A stretch of 64,000 nucleotides of DNA from Sporolituus thermophilus DSM 23256. GTDB taxonomy: Bacteria; Bacillota; Negativicutes; Sporomusales; Thermosinaceae. Position numbers and translations under genes: made by a program. The stretch lies in contig NZ_FNBU01000010.1 of the NCBI RefSeq assembly GCF_900102435.1, positions 40,722-104,721 of the forward strand. Direction: 5' to 3'. Positions 52,209 through 59,446 of this stretch are shown one piece after another. The notes below the pieces were generated by a model, which saw only the letters and a program-made list of their open reading frames with translations, was not told the DNA's origin and did not search any database. Each line of letters starts with the position of its first letter. Position 1 is the stretch's first letter.

Positions 52209-53351
52209 TCACCCCTTTGCGGCAACCTGCCGGACAGCCCGGAGGGCGTCCTCAATTTCTTGTTCAGTTGTAAAATAGCCGGGACTGAACCGGACGGTCC
52301 CGGTCTGCAAGGTGCCAATCGTCTGATGGGCCCATGGCGCGCAGTGCAGACCGGCCCGGCAGATGATGCCATATTCATTTTCCAGTCGATAAGCCACTTC
52401 GCCAGTGTCCTGGCCGTCAACGGTGAAGGAAACAACAGCCGTTTGCTTTTCGCTTTGCCGTGGCCCATACACCGTTACTCCCGGTATGGTGGCCAACCCG
52501 TTAATCAGCTCTTCGGTCAACCGGCCTTCACGGGCGCGGATGACCTCCCGCCCAACCCGGCGGATAAACCGTGCGCCAGCGGCCAGCCCGGCCACGCCCG
52601 GCGTGTTGGGTGTGCCGCTTTCCAGCCGGTCCGGCAGAAGCTCAGGCTGCCGGTCGAGTTCGGACAGGCTTCCTGTCCCGCCGTAGCGGAGCGGCACAAG
52701 GTCAATGTCTTCCCGGATGTAGAGACCGCCGGTCCCTTGCGGCCCCAATAACCCTTTGTGGCCAGTAAAGGCCAACATGGCGATATTTTGCGAAGCCACG
52801 TCGATTTCTTCCACCCCTGCGGTCTGGGCCGCATCAACAATAAGCGCGGCGCCGTAGCGGGTCGCCAGCTTGCCGACGGCGGCCACCGGCATTATCGTAC
52901 CGGTAACATTGGACGCATGGCACATGACCACCGCCCGCACCCCTTCCCGCAGCGCGGCGGCCATGGCGGCCAAATCGAGCTGGCCGGTTTGGTCGCAGGG
53001 GACGATGGTCAGGTCAACCCCCATGGTTTCAAGCTGCCGCAGCGGCCGGGCCACGGCGTTATGTTCCATCGCCGTGGTGACAACCTTGTCCCCTGGCCGT
53101 AAGTACCCAAAAAGGGCCATGTTGAGCGCATCGGTGGCATTGTAGGTAAAAACAATCCGGCTGGGGTCGGCCACCCCAAAGATAGTGGCCAATTCGTCCC
53201 GGGCTTCGTACAGGACGCGGTCGGCCTGGTGTCCGGCGCCGTAGCCGCCCCGGCCCGGATTGCCGGCCAGGTGGCGCAGACAGCCATCTACCGCCTGGTA
53301 AACCTCTTCCGGTTTAGGCCAACTGGTTGCCGCGTTATTAAGATAGATCAT
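52209..53351 (-). CDS. Cysteine desulfurase-like aminotransferase class V (EF2568 group)
   Basis: 380 residues. MIYLNNAATSWPKPEEVYQA opens the family. The PLP lysine is in FTGHKGLLGPQGTGG, and the loop Cys region is CRAGLHCAPWAHQTIGT. It belongs to the NifS/CsdA-related group that in some Firmicutes accompanies selenium-dependent molybdenum hydroxylases, so sulfur or selenium release from (seleno)cysteine is plausible. ATG 53351. Confidence 0.88.
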   Translation of the reverse strand: MIYLNNAATSWPKPEEVYQAVDGCLRHLAGNPGRGGYGAGHQADRVLYEARDELATIFGVADPSRIVFTYNATDALNMALFGYLRPGDKVVTTAMEHNAVARPLRQLETMGVDLTIVPCDQTGQLDLAAMAAALREGVRAVVMCHASNVTGTIMPVAAVGKLATRYGAALIVDAAQTAGVEEIDVASQNIAMLAFTGHKGLLGPQGTGGLYIREDIDLVPLRYGGTGSLSELDRQPELLPDRLESGTPNTPGVAGLAAGARFIRRVGREVIRAREGRLTEELINGLATIPGVTVYGPRQSEKQTAVVSFTVDGQDTGEVAYRLENEYGIICRAGLHCAPWAHQTIGTLQTGTVRFSPGYFTTEQEIEDALRAVRQVAAKG

Positions 53352-53423
53352 GGCAAACTCTCTTTCCGCTAACTTACTTGTCGTTGTATTAGAAAATATA
53401 ATTGTTTACCCGCTCTTTTATAT

Positions 53424-54650
53424 TTACTTACCGTCTAAAACCCGCCGCGCGGCCGGAAACGGCATGAGCACCCGGGGCAAGATCCCGTGGACATAGGCAA
53501 TCAGGACACCGTAATTGACAATGGGAACGCCTTTTTCCCGGGCCACGGCCAATCGGTACAGCATTTCCCGCCGGTTGAGCATACAGGCGCCGCAATGAAC
53601 AATCAGCTGGTACTGTTCTAAATCGGTCGGAAAATTACCGCCGCTCACCCATTCAAACTTGAGCTCGCCGCCTACTTTCTGCTGCAGCCAGCGGGGTATT
53701 TTCACCGTGCCAATATCATCTTTCTGGCGGTGATGGGTGCAGCCTTCGGCGATAAGGACGCGGTCGCCCGGCTTCAGCCCGTCAATCGCCTTGGCGCCGG
53801 CCACCAGTGTCTCCAAGTCGCCTTTATAGCGGGCAAACAGGATGGAAAATGACGTGAGCGTCACGTCGTCCGGCGTGACGGCCGCCACGTGCTTAAAAGC
53901 CTGCGAATCGGTGACAACAAGCCGCGGCGGCTGCCTTAAATTGGCGAGAGCATCCGCCAGCTGCGTCTCTTTGACCACCACCGCGATGGCGTCTTGGTCA
54001 ATAACATCCCGGATGGCCTGTACTTGCGGCAGAATCAGCCGGCCTTTGGGCGCCGCCGAATCGATGGGCGTTACCAGCACGACGGTATCACCGCCGGTGA
54101 TCAGGTCGCCGAGAATCGGCGGTCCTTCCCAGTTTTCCGGTGCATGTTTAATCATCTGCCGCTTGAGCTCTTCCACCCCTTGCTTGGTTTTAGCGCTCAC
54201 GGCCACCATCGGTATCGCTAACCGTTTGGTCCAATTCAACGTTTCCGCTGCCGCCGGCTGGCCCATATCAATCTTGTTCACCACACCGATGACCGGAATG
54301 TTGCGCTTTTTCAGTTCCGCAACCAACCCTTCTTCCCAGTCGGATACACCCGCCGCCTGGTCGATCACCATCAGGGCCAAGTCGGTCTTATTGAGAACTT
54401 GTAGCGTGCGTTCGACGCGCAGCGCTCCCAGTTCGCCTTCATCGTCGATGCCGGCCGTATCAATAATGACCACCGGGCCGATTGGCAGTATTTCCATGGC
54501 TTTGTAAACAGGGTCAGTCGTCGTCCCCGGCACATCGGAGACAAGGGCGATATTTTGATTGGTCAAAGCGTTAATAAGACTGGACTTGCCGGCATTTCGG
54601 CGCCCGAAGATGGCGATGTGCAATCTTGCTCCCCGAGGTGTGTCCTGCAT
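53424..54650 (-). CDS. hydF: [FeFe]-hydrogenase maturation GTPase HydF
   Basis: 408 residues from ATG 54650 (AAGGAGGA upstream). The GTPase domain begins HIAIFGRRNAGKSSLINAL, with VIDTAGIDDEGELG and NKID. The C-terminal cluster domain has CTHHRQ and HCGACMLNRRE, providing [4Fe-4S] ligands. It is the scaffold on which HydE/HydG build the 2Fe subcluster. HydE, HydG and a hydrogenase are not in the window but are implied. Confidence 0.96.
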   Translation of the reverse strand: MQDTPRGARLHIAIFGRRNAGKSSLINALTNQNIALVSDVPGTTTDPVYKAMEILPIGPVVIIDTAGIDDEGELGALRVERTLQVLNKTDLALMVIDQAAGVSDWEEGLVAELKKRNIPVIGVVNKIDMGQPAAAETLNWTKRLAIPMVAVSAKTKQGVEELKRQMIKHAPENWEGPPILGDLITGGDTVVLVTPIDSAAPKGRLILPQVQAIRDVIDQDAIAVVVKETQLADALANLRQPPRLVVTDSQAFKHVAAVTPDDVTLTSFSILFARYKGDLETLVAGAKAIDGLKPGDRVLIAEGCTHHRQKDDIGTVKIPRWLQQKVGGELKFEWVSGGNFPTDLEQYQLIVHCGACMLNRREMLYRLAVAREKGVPIVNYGVLIAYVHGILPRVLMPFPAARRVLDGK

Positions 54651-54699
54651 AAATATCCTCCTTATTATTCCCTGTTTGGTCGCTTTTGCCAACACAAAT

Positions 54700-54905
54700 T
54701 AATGTGAACAAAAACGCCGGTGCGCCTTTTACTGAAACCGTCAAGGAAGCTAAGGACGCAAATGGTTACGGTAATTATTCGAACCGCCGAGGACGCAGCG
54801 GCGCGATCGCATCGCGCTGAGAAAACCATAAAAATCCTTCACGGTTTCATTTTCTCCACGGTTCTCTTCCTCTTAACTTTCCACTTGCCACTTTCTTCTT
54901 ACCCA
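54700..54905. repeat. Degenerate B-type repeat and pyrimidine-rich spacer
   Basis: 54781-54822 has AACCGCCGAGGACGCAG with GCGCGAT/ATCGCGC, similar to 21942-21990. 54862-54905 is a CT-rich simple stretch. No gene recognised. Confidence 0.55.
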
Positions 54906-54911
54906 ATTCAA

Positions 54912-54927
54912 TGTTTCACATGAAACA
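54912..54927. other. parS-like site downstream of parB
   Basis: TGTTTCACATGAAACA differs from the parS consensus (TGTTTCACGTGAAACA) at one position. It lies just past the parB stop codon. Spo0J/ParB would load here. Confidence 0.85.
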
Positions 54928-54934
54928 ATTATTC

Positions 54935-55831
54935 TTATACAACGATTGGTCCCCGGCGGCGGGTAGCGGCCGCCTGCTGGTGCGATTCGGACAAAATGTC
55001 CAGGATACGGTCCAAATCTTCCATGCTGTAAAACTCAATCTCAATCTTGCTCTTCAGCTTGCCTGGCTTGATTTTTACTTGCGTCCCCAGGAGCAGTTTT
55101 AAGCGATCCTCGGCTTCCGCCACAAAAAATTCTTTTTTCTCGGGCTGCGGCTGCTTTTTCTTGCGCGGTGCACTGCTGAGACGTTTAACCAATTCCTCCG
55201 CATCGCGGGCCGATAAATCTTCGGCGATAATCGTCTCAGCCGCCTCAATTTGCAATTCTTCTTTATCTAACGCCAATAACGGCCTGGCCTGTCCCACTGT
55301 CAATGTTCCACGTGAAACATGCTCCTGGACCGCCGGGGCCAGGTTCAAGAGCCGCACCATATTGGCAATCAACGACCGGCTGCGGCCAATCTTGCGGGCC
55401 ACTTCCTCCTGCGTCAGGCCAAACTCGTCCATCAACCGCCGGTAAGCATTCGCTTCTTCAATGGGGTTTAGATCCTGGCGCTGCAGATTCTCGATAAGGG
55501 CGATTTCCGTCATCTCCGCGTCGGTATAATCCCGTACGACCGCGGGAATGGTTTTCAGGCCGGCCAGCTGGGAAGCCCGCCACCGCCGCTCGCCCGCTAC
55601 CAGCTCATAGCCGTTCATGGTCTTGCGGACGACAATGGGCTGCACGACCCCGTACTGCCGGATTGATTGCGCCAGTTCTTCGAGCGCCTCGGGATCAAAT
55701 GTGCGCCGCGGCTGAAACCGGTTGGGGGTAATTTCTTTTATGGCAATTTCATTGACCGGCTCATCGCCACCGGCCGGCGTCGCCGGAAAAAGGGCATCCA
55801 AACCGCGTCCCAGGCCACGGGCCTTAGTCAT
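54935..55831 (-). CDS. parB: Chromosome partitioning protein ParB (Spo0J)
   Basis: 298 residues from ATG 55831 (AGAGGTG upstream). It carries the N-terminal ParA-contact peptide [13 protein letters not shown]. The CTP-binding/clamp segment [12 protein letters not shown] and [14 protein letters not shown] follow. A central HTH ([24 protein letters not shown]) and a C-terminal dimer domain complete it. It loads at parS and spreads, organising the origin. It overlaps parA by 8 bp and contains a parS-like site in its own coding region. Confidence 0.96.
   Translation of the reverse strand: MTKARGLGRGLDALFPATPAGGDEPVNEIAIKEITPNRFQPRRTFDPEALEELAQSIRQYGVVQPIVVRKTMNGYELVAGERRWRASQLAGLKTIPAVVRDYTDAEMTEIALIENLQRQDLNPIEEANAYRRLMDEFGLTQEEVARKIGRSRSLIANMVRLLNLAPAVQEHVSRGTLTVGQARPLLALDKEELQIEAAETIIAEDLSARDAEELVKRLSSAPRKKKQPQPEKKEFFVAEAEDRLKLLLGTQVKIKPGKLKSKIEIEFYSMEDLDRILDILSESHQQAAATRRRGPIVV
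55304..55319. other. parS-like site inside parB
   Basis: TGTTCCACGTGAAACA is one mismatch from the consensus. parS within spo0J is typical of Bacillus and relatives. Confidence 0.88.
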
Positions 55832-56585
55832 CGCCAATCACCTCTTTCGCTAAGTCAAAATAAACTTCCGCCCCTTTCGATTTCGGGTCATATTTGATGA
55901 CCGGCTTGCCGTGACTGGGGGCTTCGCTTAGCCGCACATTGCGGGGAATAATGGTCTGATATACCTTATGGCGGAAATGATTTTTGACTTCATCCACAAC
56001 CTGAATCGATAAATTGGTCCGAGCGTCAAACATCGTCAGCACCACCCCTTCCAGCGTTAGGATGGGGTTAAGGTTTTTCTGGACCAAGTTGATCGTATTC
56101 ATCAGTTGGGTCAATCCTTCTAAAGCGTAAAACTCGCATTGGATGGGAATGATAACTGAATTGGCCGCCGTTAAGGAGTTAATGGTCAGTAACCCCAGCG
56201 ACGGCGGACAATCAATGATTATATAGTCATATTTATATTTCACTTTATCAAGGGCCCGCTTCAGCTTCGTCTCCCGCGACATAACCGATACCAGTTCAAT
56301 TTCGGCGCCGGCCAGTTGGATGGTAGCCGGCAGCAGCACTAGATTAGGGATTTCGGTCGGCAGCAGCAGGGTTTCGACCGGGACATCGTTGATCAGGGCG
56401 TCATAGACGCAGTGCTTAATGCTGGCCTTATTGACCCCGAGCCCGCTGGTCGAATTACCCTGCGGGTCGATATCGACGAGCATCACCTTTTTCCCCAGCT
56501 CGGCCAGGCAGGCGCTCAAATTTACCGACGTGGTCGTCTTGCCGACACCGCCCTTTTGGTTGGCAATGGCAATAATTTTGCCCAA
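55824..56585 (-). CDS. parA: Chromosome partitioning ATPase ParA (Soj)
   Basis: 253 residues if TTG 56585 is the start ([24 protein letters not shown], the usual Soj N-terminus; GGGGTG six bases upstream). A GTG three codons earlier (56594) is the alternative. Deviant Walker A KGGVGKTT, Walker [13 protein letters not shown]. An ATP-dependent partner of ParB; in spore formers it also affects DnaA and sporulation. A strong AAAGGAG plus ATG (56616) lies upstream but in another frame. Confidence 0.94.
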   Translation of the reverse strand: MGKIIAIANQKGGVGKTTTSVNLSACLAELGKKVMLVDIDPQGNSTSGLGVNKASIKHCVYDALINDVPVETLLLPTEIPNLVLLPATIQLAGAEIELVSVMSRETKLKRALDKVKYKYDYIIIDCPPSLGLLTINSLTAANSVIIPIQCEFYALEGLTQLMNTINLVQKNLNPILTLEGVVLTMFDARTNLSIQVVDEVKNHFRHKVYQTIIPRNVRLSEAPSHGKPVIKYDPKSKGAEVYFDLAKEVIGDD

Positions 56586-56594
56586 TTTTTTCAC

Positions 56595-56955
56595 CCCAGA
56601 GCATACAAAATAGCATCCAAAATTCTCCTTTCATTTCAACGCTCTTTTCTTAATATCCTGCAAAAATTTATTCGGAAACCGATAAAATGTAGTTTACATA
56701 ATTAAATAATTTCGCCACGGCTCCGCTCCCCCTTGACACCGCTTGGGAAAATATTCTATGATGAAAAAAACCGCAAAGATAATCATGCCAATAAATTGGC
56801 ACCACAAAGGCATGAAAACGGATAGTCTGCGGCGAATATTTAGCTTGCGGCTGGGCGACAAAAGGACGTTGCGCACTAGCGCTTTGAGCCTGACGCAAAG
56901 ATTGTCCTCAATCATTTGGTGCATCACTAACTGTCACCTCCTATTGGAGAGTACG
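56595..56955. repeat. Region upstream of parA with a family A repeat
   Basis: 56773-56818 is a family A copy with TGCCAATAAATTGGCA, preceded by AACCGCAAAG as in family B ends. Short readings through this region exist only because the repeat has no stop in one frame. No gene is supported. rsmG/mnmG, usual neighbours of soj, are not here. Confidence 0.65.
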
Positions 56956-57023
56956 CAGGGTAGAATACATCCCTAGAGATGATTGCACCAGTCGCAAAAT
57001 AAGGCCGCAGAAGGAGAATTAGA

Positions 57024-58325
57024 ATGAGTAATAATGTCCAGGTAGTTTATGAGCGGTGTTGCGGGTTAGACATTCACAAACGTAAAATTGAAGCCTGTGC
57101 CTTGGTAAATGAAAAAATGCGACGCAACAGTTTCGGCACTACGTCAGAACAGCTGCATAAACTTGCCGATTGGCTTAAAAAACATGAAGTGGAAATTGTA
57201 GCAATGGAAAGCACCGGTGTCTACTGGAAACCGGTTATCAATGTTCTGGAAGCCGAAGGAATAAAAGCGATAATAGTCAATGCCCAACACATTAAAAATG
57301 TACCTGGACGAAAAACCGATGTTAAGGATGCCGAGTGGATAGCTTCGCTTCTTCGCCATGGACTACTAAAACCAAGCTTCATTCCCGAGCGTAGGCAACG
57401 GGAAATGCGCGAAATCACGAGGTTACGCACAGCAAAAATTCAGGAACGTGCCCGAGAAATTCAGAGGCTGCAAAAATTCTTGGAAGGCTGCAACATAAAA
57501 TTATCATCAGTGGTAAGCGATATAAACGGCGTAACGGCTAAAGAAATCATCAAAGCAATTGCTGCCGGTGTAAACGACCCGAAAAAACTGGCTGAATTAT
57601 CCCGTGGCCGGTTGAGTGCTTCCCAGGAAGAACTTGAAACTGCCCTAGACGGAATAGTAAGCCCTGATATTCGCACTCTAATCCAGATCCAACTTGAAGC
57701 TATTGAAGCCTTAGATAAACAAATAGCATCACTAGACTTGATGATGGAGCGAATAGAACGAGAAGACGAAAATTTTAAGGAAGCCCTGGAGCTAATAGAT
57801 ACAATCCCTGGAATAGGGAAACGGATTGCCCAAGTAATATTGGCAGAAATAGGACTTGACATGAGCCGGTTTCCAAGCGACAAGCATATAGCCGCATGGT
57901 CCGGACTAGCTCCAGGGAATAACGAAAGTGCCGGAAAGCGAAGATCTGGGAAAGCTAAACCGGGCAATCCGCAACTTAGGTCGCAACTAGTTCAGGCAGC
58001 ACATACTATAGCGCGGATGAAAAACTGTTATTTATCATCCTTATACCATCGAATAGCAGCCAGAAGAGGTAAGAAACGAGCTGCGGTAGCAGTAGCGCAT
58101 GCAATCATTGTAGCCATATATCACATGCTGATTCGCAAGGAACCATATAAGGACCTTGGGGAAAACTATTTGTCGGAACAAATGCGTCGTAGCAAAATAA
58201 AAAGTTTAGTAAACCTTGTCAAAAACATAAAGAAACTGGACGACGATGTTCAATTCATTATTAGCGACCAAAGTATTCGGATAATAATTGGCGAAGAGGT
58301 TAAAGAGTTCTCAATGACAGGGTGA
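57024..58325 (+). CDS. IS110-family transposase (DEDD recombinase)
   Basis: 433 residues, full length. The RuvC-like DEDD domain is visible: [11 protein letters not shown] (first Asp), [12 protein letters not shown] (Glu), [13 protein letters not shown] (two Asp). The C-terminal Tnp domain (Transposase_20) has [20 protein letters not shown]. The serine motif region [18 protein letters not shown] follows. This family inserts with a structured guide (bridge/seek) RNA made from a non-coding end of the element. ATG 57024 follows AAGGAG. The gene is intact and its AT-richer codon use contrasts with the neighbours, suggesting recent arrival. Confidence 0.95.
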   Translation: MSNNVQVVYERCCGLDIHKRKIEACALVNEKMRRNSFGTTSEQLHKLADWLKKHEVEIVAMESTGVYWKPVINVLEAEGIKAIIVNAQHIKNVPGRKTDVKDAEWIASLLRHGLLKPSFIPERRQREMREITRLRTAKIQERAREIQRLQKFLEGCNIKLSSVVSDINGVTAKEIIKAIAAGVNDPKKLAELSRGRLSASQEELETALDGIVSPDIRTLIQIQLEAIEALDKQIASLDLMMERIEREDENFKEALELIDTIPGIGKRIAQVILAEIGLDMSRFPSDKHIAAWSGLAPGNNESAGKRRSGKAKPGNPQLRSQLVQAAHTIARMKNCYLSSLYHRIAARRGKKRAAVAVAHAIIVAIYHMLIRKEPYKDLGENYLSEQMRRSKIKSLVNLVKNIKKLDDDVQFIISDQSIRIIIGEEVKEFSMTG

Positions 58326-58444
58326 TACACTAGAAAATCAGCTTTCTTTTGTACACCAGGCCTGTCAAAAAATAGATTTGTACAGGCTTAGTTTACTATT
58401 GCCTAAAATTGGGGTATGTCAGCTCTGTTGGCACACATCGTTTT
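58326..58444 (+). ncRNA. Candidate guide (bridge/seek) RNA region of the IS
   Basis: The 119-nt non-coding end downstream of the transposase holds a GCCTGT/ACAGGC hairpin (58360-58365 and 58382-58387). It also has two TTTGTACA-like copies and a loop-rich remainder. IS1111-type elements encode their guide RNA in this position. Structure and guides are not verified. Confidence 0.4.
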
Positions 58445-58452
58445 CAGGGTAG

Positions 58453-58569
58453 GGCGCAAAGAACGCAAAGGGTATATCGGGCGCGACGCGTGCCGCGCCA
58501 AAAAATACTTAGCGCAACTTCGCGCTCTTCGCGAACTTTGCGGTTAAAAACTTATACTTTCTGATATAG
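58453..58569. repeat. Family B palindromic repeat
   Basis: GCGCAAAGAACGCAAAGGG, an internal GGGCGCGACGCGTGCCGCGCC palindrome-like core (in part) and GAACTTTGCGGTTAAAAAC form an imperfect inverted repeat. 58540-58569 equals 43860-43889 exactly. Confidence 0.75.
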
Positions 58570-58593
58570 TTAAAAACTATCATAACGTGAATA

Positions 58594-58696
58594 CTCTTAT
58601 CCAGAGCGGTCGAGGGACTGGCCCGATGACACCCGGCAACCGGCATTGCGCTTGGTGCTAATTCCTGCAGAATCTTATGGTTCTGAAAGATAAGAG
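58594..58696 (+). promoter_or_regulatory. SAM-I riboswitch (S box)
   Basis: P1 CTCTTATC/GATAAGAG encloses CAGAGCGGTCGAGGGACTGG, GATGACACCCGGCAACC and GGTGCTAATTCC, the classical S-box cores. With S-adenosylmethionine bound, the downstream terminator forms and metH expression stops. Confidence 0.97.
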
Positions 58697-58716
58697 GAAA
58701 GGACTGCGACCGGGCG

Positions 58717-58745
58717 CCCCCTTTCCTCTTGGAAAGGGGGTTTTT
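58717..58745 (+). terminator. SAM-I expression-platform terminator
   Basis: CCCCCTTTCC (58717-58726) pairs with GGAAAGGGGG (58731-58740), followed by TTTTT. Confidence 0.93.
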
Positions 58746-58778
58746 GGTACGCCTGTATATAACGCTCAGTTAACCAAA

Positions 58779-59432
58779 GTGGATATTAATGAAACACGGC
58801 GGTATGCCGGCCTGGCCCGGGCGGCCCGCTTTCCCGACGCTCTGCTCCGCCAGGCCTGCCTTGACGCTCAGGTCCTGGCCGTGCCGCGCGGGATCTGGCA
58901 GGTATATCCCTATTCACCGGCCGACGGCGTCATTCTCGCGCCTACTCCCCTTAGGCTTAGCGGCGCCAATATTGCCAACCACCTGGCCGGATCCGTACAA
59001 GTAGCCGTCTTGGCCGTCACCATCGGTGAAGCCATCGAAGCGGAAATCTCCCGCCGCTTTCGCCAAGGCGACGCGGCCGCGGCGCTGCTTCTGGATGCCG
59101 CCGGCACCACGGCGGTGGAAGCAGCGGCTGACCAGGTCAACGCGCTGATTAACCGGGAAGCGGCCCATCAGGGAATGACCGCGACCAAGCGGTACAGTCC
59201 CGGCTACGGCGATTGGGACATCACCGTGCAGCAGCACGTCGTGGCCCTCGCCGGCGGCGGCGCGATTGGCATTACGGTAACCGCTTCGTCCATGCTGATC
59301 CCGCGCAAATCGGTGACGGCCGTTATCGGCCTTAAACCCGGCAAACCAAACGGGCAGCCGACCTGCGCCGGCAATGTCTGCCTTACCTGCGGCCAGCCCA
59401 ATTGTTTGGCCCGGCGTACATCATCACAGTGA
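58779..59432 (+). CDS. MetH reactivation-domain protein
   Basis: 217 residues if GTG 58779 is the start (VDINETRRYAGL); the first start codon in frame lies inside the riboswitch and is not credible. It matches the SAM-binding activation domain of cobalamin-dependent methionine synthase (RYSPGYGDWDI, QQHVVALAGGGAIGITVTASSMLIPRKSVTAVIG) and ends with a Cys-rich CAGNVCLTCGQPNCLAR. It reductively remethylates cob(II)alamin in trans. metH starts 14 bp downstream and lacks this domain. Confidence 0.88.
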   Translation: MDINETRRYAGLARAARFPDALLRQACLDAQVLAVPRGIWQVYPYSPADGVILAPTPLRLSGANIANHLAGSVQVAVLAVTIGEAIEAEISRRFRQGDAAAALLLDAAGTTAVEAAADQVNALINREAAHQGMTATKRYSPGYGDWDITVQQHVVALAGGGAIGITVTASSMLIPRKSVTAVIGLKPGKPNGQPTCAGNVCLTCGQPNCLARRTSSQ

Positions 59433-59446
59433 AAGGATGAGCCACG

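Larger units (their letters stand above)
56956..58452 (+). mobile_element. IS110/IS1111-family insertion sequence (approximate ends)
   Basis: One transposase gene is flanked by CAGGGTAG at 56956-56963 and 58445-58452. If these mark the edges, the element is about 1.5 kb, normal for the family. No long terminal inverted repeats are visible, also normal. The right end abuts a family B palindromic repeat, a common target type for IS110 elements. End positions are a proposal. Confidence 0.6.

Noticed and set aside
56694..56927. 77-codon minus-strand reading upstream of parA
   Set aside because: It passes through the family A repeat, whose other copies lie in unrelated frames; no ribosome-binding site or conserved product.
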